A stretch of 64,000 nucleotides of DNA. Origin: Gemmata massiliana. GTDB taxonomy: Bacteria; Planctomycetota; Planctomycetia; Gemmatales; Gemmataceae. The notes beneath the pieces were generated by a model. It had not been told where the DNA came from, ran no database searches, and saw only the letters and a list, made by a program, of their open reading frames with translations. Every line of letters starts with the position of its first letter. The first letter of the stretch is position 1. Below are positions 43,771-50,858 of this stretch, piece by piece. Where the stretch lies: the NCBI RefSeq assembly GCF_901538265.1, contig NZ_LR593886.1, forward strand, positions 4,361,738-4,425,737. Reading direction: 5' to 3'. The position numbers and the translations under genes were made by a program.

Positions 43771-44330
43771 GTGACCGACGAGCAATGGGCTTTAGCAAGC
43801 CGTTCATTCCCGTGTACCCCGGCGGACAGCCCGAAAGGCCTCGGCCCGGGACGTACTCGATGCCCCAACGCCGTCGGCGGGAAGTACCGACGCCCAAGCC
43901 GTTCCGGCCACCGAGGGCGGAGAGGCGCGGGTACGACGCACACAAGAAGGTCAAGGGGTTCAAAAGGCGCGTCGTGGTAGACACGATGGGCCTGCTCGTA
44001 GCCGTGACCGTCGTCAGCGACGCCGACGGGACCACGACTCCGTGCGTGCTGGGGAAGGTTCCGGGGCCGAGTTCCCCAGGCTGTAGTTGCTGTGGGCGGA
44101 CCACAAGTACCACAACCACGGCCTGTATGCGTGGGTCGCACCGCGCGCGGTATGCGATCGCAGTGGTGAGCCGGCCCGAGGGGAAGAAGGGTTGGGTCAA
44201 GTTGCCCCGGCGCGCGCCGGGGCTCGAGCGGTGCTGGCGGTTGACCGCGGACCGGGATGAGGAGTACTCGCTCGAGCGAGGCCATGATTCGGTTGGCCAT
44301 GATCCGGCTCATGCTCCGGCGCCTCCACCC
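43771..44330 (+). pseudogene. IS5-family transposase remnant, frameshifted
   Basis: A GTG at 43771 opens VTDEQWALASRSFP, the classic IS5 start, but the frame soon loses the family. In another frame YDAHKKVKGFKRRVVVDTMGLLVAVTVVSDADGT (~43930-44030) is the first catalytic segment, with the Asp in VVDTMG. The C-terminal family segment SSEAMIRLAMIRLMLRRL appears in a third frame near 44267-44320. At least two frameshifts and an internal loss separate these pieces. The element also cuts the adjacent IS3 remnant, so it arrived later. Confidence 0.72.
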
Positions 44331-44398
44331 GATCAACGACGACCCCCGTTTCGCTATCGAAAAACCTCGTGGCCGCACATATGGGACAACCCTTACTG

Positions 44399-44445
44399 GC
44401 GATCACCTGACGCGGGGCCGTCCGGTTCCCGCGTCAGGTGATCGC
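44399..44445. repeat. 18-bp perfect palindrome at the IS5/IS66 remnant junction
   Basis: Arms 44399-44416 and 44428-44445 are exact complements with an 11-base loop. The right arm overlaps the first codons of the IS66 fragment frame, so that frame starts inside the palindrome. It marks the seam between two dead elements. Confidence 0.75.
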
Positions 44446-44887
44446 ACTGTTTACAGAGGCGGGCCACTGGCGCAACGGGTATGTGCCGGGTACATGGACC
44501 GACAACCAACTCGACGCGCACCGGGTTTCGTTCGACGAGCGCCTGCTGAAGTTGGTGCGCTGGCCCCGTTCGGTGCCGGATTACATGTCCCTGGCGAAAC
44601 ACTTGCGGAACCACTTCAAGCAGTGGTTCGTGTTCGCTCCGCGGATCGGGCCGACCAACCGGAAGGCTGAACAGGCTATCCGCCCGGCGGTGGTGAACCG
44701 CAAGGTGTGGGGCGGGAACCAGGCGGACGCGGGCGCGAAGGCACAAAGCATATTAATGTCCGTCCTGGAGACGTGTCATCGCCGTGCGCGGTCTGTTGTG
44801 GATCACGTCAGCCAGACGTTGCGCTGGTTCGGCAACTGGCTATTACCTCGCCCTGCACTGCTGCCGGGCGCTAAACAAGCACCGTGA
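44438..44887 (+). pseudogene. IS66-family transposase C-terminal fragment
   Basis: This 149-residue open frame matches only the C-terminal part of IS66 transposases, normally ~500 residues. Diagnostic text is KAEQAIRPAVVNRKVWGGNQ followed by AGAKAQSILMSVLETC and VSQTLRWFG. The catalytic domain is missing. The nominal GTG start lies inside an 18-bp palindrome, so it is a truncation product rather than a gene start. The IS701 element begins 25 bases after its stop. Confidence 0.78.
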
Positions 44888-44965
44888 CGGTACCTTCGAG
44901 GAGGTCGATAACACTACTCCGTTAGAAGCCCGCACCGGCGGTCGGGTTCGGGTCTCTAACTGGTC

Positions 44966-46261
44966 ATGAAGACATACACCCCGAACCTCGACGCGGCCGT
45001 TCTCGAGCGCCTGCGCGAGTACGCGGCCCTATTTGCCCCCGACTTTCCCCAGGCCAAGCCCGCACGGTGGGCCGGGGTATACCTGCACGGGCTGCTCACC
45101 GACGGCGATCGGAAAAGCATCGAACCCCTGTCCCACCGGGTACCGCTGCCCGCCGGGCTGACCAGCACGGACCCCGAACAGGCGCTCCAGCAGTTCGTGA
45201 GCCAGAGCCCGTGGGACCACGAGGCCGTCCTGCGCCGCTACCGCGCCCAAGTGGGCGCCACGTTCGCCCACCCCGACGCGGTGTTCGTGATCGACACCAC
45301 GTTCCCGAAGCAAGGGCGGCACTCGGTCGGGGTGCAAAGGCAATACTGCGGGGCGCTCGGGAAGAAGGCCAATTGCCAGGCCGCGGTCTCGATCCACTAC
45401 GCCGCCCCGATGGGGCACTACCCACTCGCCTTGCGGCTGTTCCTTCCCGAGTCGTGGGTGGCCGACGCCGGCCGCCTGAAGCGGGCCGGGGTGCCGCAAG
45501 AGCACCGCCGGGAGCGCACGAAGGGGCAAATCGCGCTGGACCTGTTGGACCGGGTTCGGGGCGAGGGGTTGCCGGGCCGTGTGGTCCTGGCCGACGCCGG
45601 GTACGGTGTGTCCGGGGACTTCCGTCAAGCCCTGGCCGATCGCGGGCTACACTACATCGTCGGGGTGACGGACGAGGCCGTTGTGTTCACCACCCCGCCG
45701 GTCTGGGATCGACCGGCGGGACGCGGCAGGGTCGGACCAGCCGGCGGGCGGCCGCAGTCCAACCCCCAGTTGCGGCCAGACTCGCCCCGCCCGGTCCGGT
45801 TGCGAGACGTGGCCGCCCGCACCCCGCTCCGGCGGGTGACTTGGCGCGTGGGGACGAAGGGGCGGATGTCGGGCCGGTTCGCCTGGGTGCGGGTATGGCC
45901 CGGGTTCGGGTGGAAGCGGGGTGCGTGCGCCGGTTCCGACCCGGTGTGGTTGCTAATCGAGGAGCAGGCCGACGGCGTCAAGTACGCCTTCTCGAACCTG
46001 CCGACGGGGACGAGCCGCCTGCGGGCCGTCCGCCTGTGGAAGAGCCGGTGGCATGTGGAACAGGGGTACCAGCAGATGAAGGAGGAGTTGGGTCTGGACC
46101 ACTTCGAGGGGCGCTCGTGGCGCGGGTTCCACCACCACGCCGCGATGGTTATGCTGGCTTACGGGTTCCTGCTCTTGGAGCGGGAGCGTGCTCGCGTCGA
46201 ACGGGAGCGGGCGGCCGACGGGCCGAGCCCGCGAAAAAAGGGGAGCCCGAGCCGCCGCTGA
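44966..46261 (+). CDS. IS701-family DDE transposase (possible -1 frameshift extension to 46365)
   Basis: This 431-residue transposase catalyses cut-and-paste movement of its element. The first Asp is in FVIDTTFPKQGRHSVGVQRQYCG, the second in VVLADAGYGVSGDF and the Glu region is WHVEQGYQQMKEELGLDHFEGRSW. In the zero frame it ends at 46261 after a basic tail. At 46234-46240 a slippery heptamer A AAA AAG lies in the right phase; the -1 frame continues through EPPLTLPGIRRALQQLLRP and PDCAYCRSR to a TAA inside the terminal repeat. LTLPxIRRALQQLL-type tails are usual for this family, so the long form is probably ancestral. It may be programmed frameshifting or a recent indel. Confidence 0.85.
   Translation: MKTYTPNLDAAVLERLREYAALFAPDFPQAKPARWAGVYLHGLLTDGDRKSIEPLSHRVPLPAGLTSTDPEQALQQFVSQSPWDHEAVLRRYRAQVGATFAHPDAVFVIDTTFPKQGRHSVGVQRQYCGALGKKANCQAAVSIHYAAPMGHYPLALRLFLPESWVADAGRLKRAGVPQEHRRERTKGQIALDLLDRVRGEGLPGRVVLADAGYGVSGDFRQALADRGLHYIVGVTDEAVVFTTPPVWDRPAGRGRVGPAGGRPQSNPQLRPDSPRPVRLRDVAARTPLRRVTWRVGTKGRMSGRFAWVRVWPGFGWKRGACAGSDPVWLLIEEQADGVKYAFSNLPTGTSRLRAVRLWKSRWHVEQGYQQMKEELGLDHFEGRSWRGFHHHAAMVMLAYGFLLLERERARVERERAADGPSPRKKGSPSRR
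46234..46240 (+). other. Slippery heptamer for possible -1 ribosomal frameshifting
   Basis: AAAAAAG sits with zero-frame codons AAA-AAG, the phase needed for a simultaneous -1 slip. Downstream, GCCCG (from 46245) can pair with CGGGC about 20 bases on, offering a weak stem. A purine-rich stretch precedes it. Confidence 0.5.
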
Positions 46262-46375
46262 CACTGCCGGGCATTCGCCGAGCGTTACAGCAGTTGCTCC
46301 GACCGGTGGCCAAACCAGATTGCGCCTACTGTCGCTCACGGCGGTCGCACCCGCTCCAGATGTAACGGAGTAGTG

Positions 46376-46649
46376 CTAAAGGCCTCCCTTTTAACAGCCG
46401 GTCTTCGGCGTAGCAAACGGTCGAATAGCACGACACCTTCTTCAAACCCAAGTCGTCGCGGAGTTCGGTAAAGTCCTTGAGGAACGCGACGCCCCGATAG
46501 TCGGTCCTGAGGAATGTCCTCAGGGCCAGAACTGCGAACAGTTGGTGCAGCGTGAACTCCTTGCGACTGGTCACCGCCGAATACAACGGCAGCGCGCCCT
46601 GAGTCAGGCGCAGAGCGGCCTGCCCCACGGCACGAGAGGATTTGGTCAC
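46376..46649 (-). pseudogene. DDE transposase N-terminal fragment cut by the IS701 element
   Basis: From a GTG at 46647-46649 the frame reads SRKEFTLHQLFAVLALRTFLRTDYRGVAFLKDF and LRDDLGLKKVSCYSTVCYAEDRLLKGRPL, like the N-terminal domain of a planctomycete DDE transposase family (HQLFA..LRTDYRG). Beyond the IS701 boundary the family sequence is lost. The catalytic part is not recognisable on the far side of the insertion. Confidence 0.65.
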
Positions 46650-47183
46650 CGGCGTTAGGGCCTTCGTGCATTATTGGAGCCCTTCACTGACCCGAAAGAT
46701 TCAACAGAGCATCACTGTCTGCCAGCGGAGAAGATTTTTGCACAAGACGGGTGAGGTGGGTAGGTCCACGAGCGCCGAACATGGACGCGTTTACGGAACC
46801 GTGGTGGTGGGGGAACCGCCACATGATCTAGCGGATCAGCCACACATGTTCCCCGTAGTGGGTGCCTCGTGAAACATATCCGCTTTCCAGTCTCAATGCC
46901 CTGCAGGAATCCGTATGGCCGAGCGTTGGCAAGTCCTATTGTCTCGCTCACTCGTCGCCGTTCGCCGGTGCTGACGCCGGGGGGGGGCCGAGGTCACCGC
47001 GTTCGGTGAGGTGCGGAAGTGAGTAGACGGTTGTCTGCGAGTGTGAGAAAGAGATGAAAGCACCCAGGCCGGTTCGAGATTTCGGTTGAGCGCGAAGCCA
47101 GGGTTGAGCAATATGGTGTGTACGCTCAATCCTCCCGCGGCTGCGGGCAATGGTGACTCCCCCTCCGTTGTGCAGGACCGCGA
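46650..47183. other. Intergenic stretch upstream of the DUF1592 gene
   Basis: No gene, tRNA or clear repeat is visible. It contains a run of about ten G bases near 46980. The promoter for the downstream three-gene unit should lie here, but no box could be assigned with confidence. Confidence 0.5.
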
Positions 47184-49454
47184 GTGAAACCCGTCCAGGC
47201 GCTGGCGCTCGTTCTCATCCCGTGCGCGTGTCTCGTATCCCGGGGCGATCCGCCGACACCCGCGTCCGCCCCGGCCAAAGGCAGCGACGCCAAGCCCGCC
47301 GCCTATCAGAAGGACGTTCTCCCCTTCCTGAAAGCCCACTGCCTCGATTGCCACGGGGCGGGAAAGGGTAAGCCGAAGGCCGATCTGTCCTTCGCCAAGT
47401 ACACGGACGACGCCTCGCTGGTCGCCGACCGGAAGGTGTGGGACAACGTCCAACACATGATCAAGTCGCGCGAGATGCCGCCGAAAGAGCGGCCCCAGCC
47501 AAAGGCGGAGGAAATCGACGCGGTGTCCGCTGCGATTCAGGGGGTGTTCGACCGGGCCGACGCGAGCGCCAAGCCGAACGCCGGGCGCGTAACGATGCGG
47601 CGGCTCAACCGCACCGAGTACAACAACACCGTCCGCGACCTGATCGGCGTGACCTTCAAGCCGGCCGAAGACTTCCCGGCCGATGATGTGGGTTACGGGT
47701 TCGACAACATCGGCGACGTGCTGTCGGTGTCGCCACTTTTGCTGGAAAAGTACCTGGCGGCGGCGGAGGCCATTCTCGACGAAGCCATCGTCATCGCCGA
47801 ACCGCCCAAATTCGCCAAACAGACCTTCGGCGTCATCCGTACCAACTCCACCACCGCGGGCGAGCTGGGCAAGGTGGTTTCGTTCGAGGCCGGCGAATAC
47901 CGCGTGCGGTGTACCGTCGGTGGCGATCACGTCGGCCCCGACCCGGTGAAGGTGATGCTGCGGGTGATGGGCGAGGACGTGAAGGCGTTCGAGGTGAAGG
48001 CGCCCGCCGACAAGCCCGAGGTGATCGAGGCGAAGCTGAAAGTGAAGTTGGGCACCGGCCGCGTCGGGGTGGCGATCCTCAACCCCGACCCCGACAAGAA
48101 ACGGGTGCTACACCTGAAAGCGGTCGAGGTGGAAGGGCCGTTCGACCCGCCGCCGGTGACGTACCCGGAGGTCCACAAGCGGCTGATGGCCCACAAACCC
48201 GACGCGCCGCCCAGGGAAGCGGCCCGCGAGATCGTCACCCGGTTCGCCACCCGCGCGTTCCGCCGGCCGGTGCGGGCCGAAGAGGTGGAGAAGTGCCTCG
48301 CCCTGTACGACGCGGCCGAGAAGAAGGGGCAGCGGTTCGAGGTGCGGGTGCGGGCGGCACTGTACCGCGTGCTGGTCTCTCCGCATTTTCTCTTCCGCGT
48401 CGAACTCGACCCACCGAACGTCGCCCCCGGCACCACCTACCAGATCATCGAGTACGAACTGGCCAGCCGGCTCTCGTACTTCCTCTGGAACAGCATGCCG
48501 GACGACGAGCTGTTCGCGCTGGCCGGTCAGGGGAAGTTGCGCCAGAACCTGGAAGCCCAGGTGCGGCGGATGGTGAGGGATCCGAAGTCGCAGTCGTTCC
48601 TGCACGGCTTCGCCGAACAGTGGTTGACCCTGCGGAAGCTCGACCTGGCGTCGCCCGACCCGAAATTGTTTCCCAGTTTCACCCCGGCACTCCGCGAGGC
48701 GATGCTCCGCGAGAGCCTGCTGTTCTTCGAGGCCGTCGTGCGGGACGACCGGAGCATCCCGGACCTGCTCGACGCCGACTTCACGTTCGTGAACGAGGAG
48801 TTGGCTCGGCACTACGGCATCGAGGGAGTGAAGGGGGCGGAGTTCGTGCGGGTGAAGGCCCCGGCCCACCGCGGCGGGATGCTCACCCACGCCGGCATCC
48901 TCACTCTGGCGTCGAACGCGACCCGCACGTCGCCGGTGAAGCGGGGCAAGTTCGTACTCGATCAACTGCTGAACACCCCCCCGCCGCCCCCGCCGCCCGA
49001 ACTGAACATCCCCGAGCTGGAAGAGCAAAAACAACTGAAGGGGACGCTGCGGCAGCAAATGGAGCAGCACCGGGCGAACGCCGTGTGCGCCTCGTGCCAC
49101 CAGCGGATGGACCCGATCGGGTTCGCGTTCGAGAACTTCGACGCTGTGGGGGCGTGGCGGGAGAAAGACGGTAAGGCCGCGATCGACGCTTCCGGCGTGC
49201 TACCCGACGGGCGAAAGTTCGACGGCCCCAACGGGTTGCGGAAACTGATGCGGGCGGACAAGACCGCGTTCGTGAAGTGCGTGACCGAGAAGTTGTTCAC
49301 CTACGCCCTCGGCCGCGGGCTGGAAGACTACGACCGCCGGGCGGTAAGCGCGATCGTGGCGGCGACCGGCAAGGCCGACGACAAGTTCTCCGCCCTGCTC
49401 ACCGAGATCATCAAGAGCGACCCGTTCCAGAAGCGAACCTCTCCGGAGAAGTGA
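47184..49454 (+). CDS. DUF1592-type exported c-type cytochrome
   Basis: This 756-residue planctomycete protein has a signal peptide (MKPVQALALVLIPCACLVSRG) and a PSCyt1-like haem domain with CLDCHGAGKGKPKADLSF (~55). DUF1587 follows (MRRLNRTEYNNTVRDLIGV). Later parts match DUF1595/1592 (EIVTRFATRAFRRP, LASRLSYFLWNSMPDDELF) and DUF1588 (AHRGGMLTHAGILTLASNATRTSPVKRG). The end matches DUF1585 (LFTYALGRGLEDYDRRAV). CASCHQRMDP near residue 634 is a second CxxCH. The start is a GTG with AGGA eight bases upstream. The family is redox-linked but its role is not established. DUF1552 follows one base after the stop. Confidence 0.92.
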   Translation: MKPVQALALVLIPCACLVSRGDPPTPASAPAKGSDAKPAAYQKDVLPFLKAHCLDCHGAGKGKPKADLSFAKYTDDASLVADRKVWDNVQHMIKSREMPPKERPQPKAEEIDAVSAAIQGVFDRADASAKPNAGRVTMRRLNRTEYNNTVRDLIGVTFKPAEDFPADDVGYGFDNIGDVLSVSPLLLEKYLAAAEAILDEAIVIAEPPKFAKQTFGVIRTNSTTAGELGKVVSFEAGEYRVRCTVGGDHVGPDPVKVMLRVMGEDVKAFEVKAPADKPEVIEAKLKVKLGTGRVGVAILNPDPDKKRVLHLKAVEVEGPFDPPPVTYPEVHKRLMAHKPDAPPREAAREIVTRFATRAFRRPVRAEEVEKCLALYDAAEKKGQRFEVRVRAALYRVLVSPHFLFRVELDPPNVAPGTTYQIIEYELASRLSYFLWNSMPDDELFALAGQGKLRQNLEAQVRRMVRDPKSQSFLHGFAEQWLTLRKLDLASPDPKLFPSFTPALREAMLRESLLFFEAVVRDDRSIPDLLDADFTFVNEELARHYGIEGVKGAEFVRVKAPAHRGGMLTHAGILTLASNATRTSPVKRGKFVLDQLLNTPPPPPPPELNIPELEEQKQLKGTLRQQMEQHRANAVCASCHQRMDPIGFAFENFDAVGAWREKDGKAAIDASGVLPDGRKFDGPNGLRKLMRADKTAFVKCVTEKLFTYALGRGLEDYDRRAVSAIVAATGKADDKFSALLTEIIKSDPFQKRTSPEK

Positions 49455-49455
49455 G

Positions 49456-50790
49456 ATGACAACCCGGCTCCTCTCCCGTCGGACGGTGTTACGCGGCACG
49501 GGCACGGTGGTGGCCCTGCCGCTGTTGGAGTCACTACTGCCCCGTGGTATGGGGGCGGAAAAGGCCGCCACAGCCCCGCGGCGGATGGCGTTCATTTACT
49601 CGCCGAACGGGGCGGTCATGCCCCACTGGACGCCGAAGAAGGAGGGGAGCGATTTCGAGTTGCCGACCTGCCTGGAACCGATGGCCGACCACCGCAAGGA
49701 CATGCTCGTGTTCAGCGGGCTGACGTGCGACAAGGCGCGGGCCAACGGCGACGGGGCCGGCGACCACGCCCGGGCGAGCGGGGCGTTCCTCACCGGCGCG
49801 CAGGCGAAGAAGACCGCCGGGGCCAACTTCAAGGCCGGCCTGTCGGCCGACCAGCACGCGGCCCAAAAGCTCGGCGACCGCACCCGGTTGCCGTCGCTGG
49901 AACTGGCCGTCGAGAAGTACCGCGGGGCGGGCAACTGCGACAGCGGGTACTCGTGCGTGTACGAGCACACGATGTCGTGGCGTGACGCCACCACACCGGT
50001 GCCGCCGGAGGTGAACCCGCGGGCGGTGTTCGACCGCCTGTTCGCCGACAAGCCGAACGACCCGGAGACGGTCGCCCGGAACGAGCTGCGGGCGAGTGTG
50101 CTCGACGCCGTTCTCGACGACGCGAGGGATCTCGACCGCCGCCTCGGTGGGAGCGACAAGAAGAAGCTCGACCAGTACCTGTCGAGCGTGCGGGAACTGG
50201 AGAAGCGGGTGGCCCGCGCCGAACCGCTCTCCCCGACCGTCCTGCCGGACGACGTGTCCCGGCCGGCCGGTGTGCCCGCCGACCTGACCGACCACATCCG
50301 CTTGTTGTACGACCTGATGGTGCTCGCATTCCAAACCGACACCACCCGCGTCTGCACGTTTATGCTCGGCCGCGAGGGGAGCGAGCAGAAGTACCGGATG
50401 ATCGGGGTGAACGAGGGGCACCACACCATCTCGCACCACATGAACAAGAAGGACAACCTGGACAAGCTCAAGCTCATCAACGGTTACCTGGTCACGCAGT
50501 TCGCCTACTTCACGAGCAAGTTGAAGGAGGTCAAGGAGGGCAACGGCACCCTGCTCGACAACTGTATGATCGCCTACGGCAGCGCCATCGCCGACCCGAA
50601 CCAGCACGCCCACCACGACCTGCCGCTGCTGCTGGTCGGTCGCGGCGGCGGCACGATCAGGACCGGTCGCCACGTCCGCTACAAGAGCGACACCCCACTG
50701 AACAACCTGTGGCTGGCGATGCTCGACCGCTTCGGCGCGCCGGCCAAACAGCTCGGCGACAGTACCGGCGTGTTGGACGGGTTGGCGTGA
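49456..50790 (+). CDS. DUF1552 Tat-exported protein
   Basis: This 444-residue protein has a twin-arginine leader (LSRRTVLRGTGTVVALPLL). The DUF1552 body is recognisable by FIYSPNGAVMPHWTPK, FSGLTCDKA, GDHARASGAFLTGAQAKKT and SCVYEHTMSWRD. Also present are HIRLLYDLMVLAFQTDTTRV and GNGTLLDNCMIAYGSAIADPNQHAHHDLPLLLVG. It is almost always encoded next to a DUF1592 cytochrome, as here with a one-base gap, so the two probably form one functional unit. DUF1552 resembles DUF1501/alkaline-phosphatase-like folds, but the activity is unknown. Confidence 0.92.
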   Translation: MTTRLLSRRTVLRGTGTVVALPLLESLLPRGMGAEKAATAPRRMAFIYSPNGAVMPHWTPKKEGSDFELPTCLEPMADHRKDMLVFSGLTCDKARANGDGAGDHARASGAFLTGAQAKKTAGANFKAGLSADQHAAQKLGDRTRLPSLELAVEKYRGAGNCDSGYSCVYEHTMSWRDATTPVPPEVNPRAVFDRLFADKPNDPETVARNELRASVLDAVLDDARDLDRRLGGSDKKKLDQYLSSVRELEKRVARAEPLSPTVLPDDVSRPAGVPADLTDHIRLLYDLMVLAFQTDTTRVCTFMLGREGSEQKYRMIGVNEGHHTISHHMNKKDNLDKLKLINGYLVTQFAYFTSKLKEVKEGNGTLLDNCMIAYGSAIADPNQHAHHDLPLLLVGRGGGTIRTGRHVRYKSDTPLNNLWLAMLDRFGAPAKQLGDSTGVLDGLA

Positions 50791-50858
50791 CGGGCGGAGA
50801 CACGACGGTACGCGGGTGGCGCGGACCAAAGCACGCAGATCAACGCAGGAACAGAACC

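Larger units (their letters stand above)
44912..46375 (+). mobile_element. IS701-family insertion sequence, ~1464 bp
   Basis: The element is bounded by perfect 13-bp terminal inverted repeats, CACTACTCCGTTA at 44912-44924 and its complement at 46363-46375. It carries one transposase gene. The flanking four bases are ATAA on the left and CTAA on the right; IS701 members are known to target YTAR-like sites, so this is a near-match duplication. The stop codon of the -1 extended transposase frame lies in the right repeat. The insertion interrupts older IS debris on both sides. Confidence 0.82.

Noticed and set aside
45067-46365. Second long plus-strand frame over the IS701 transposase
   Set aside because: Most of it is a shadow; only the last ~40 codons match the family tail, which is explained by a -1 shift or indel.
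46893-47930. 345-codon minus-strand frame at the start of the DUF1592 gene
   Set aside because: It overlaps the well-supported DUF1592 gene in antisense and its composition is that of a shadow frame.
48108-49100. 330-codon minus-strand frame inside the DUF1592 gene
   Set aside because: Antisense shadow with no motif; the sense frame is conserved.
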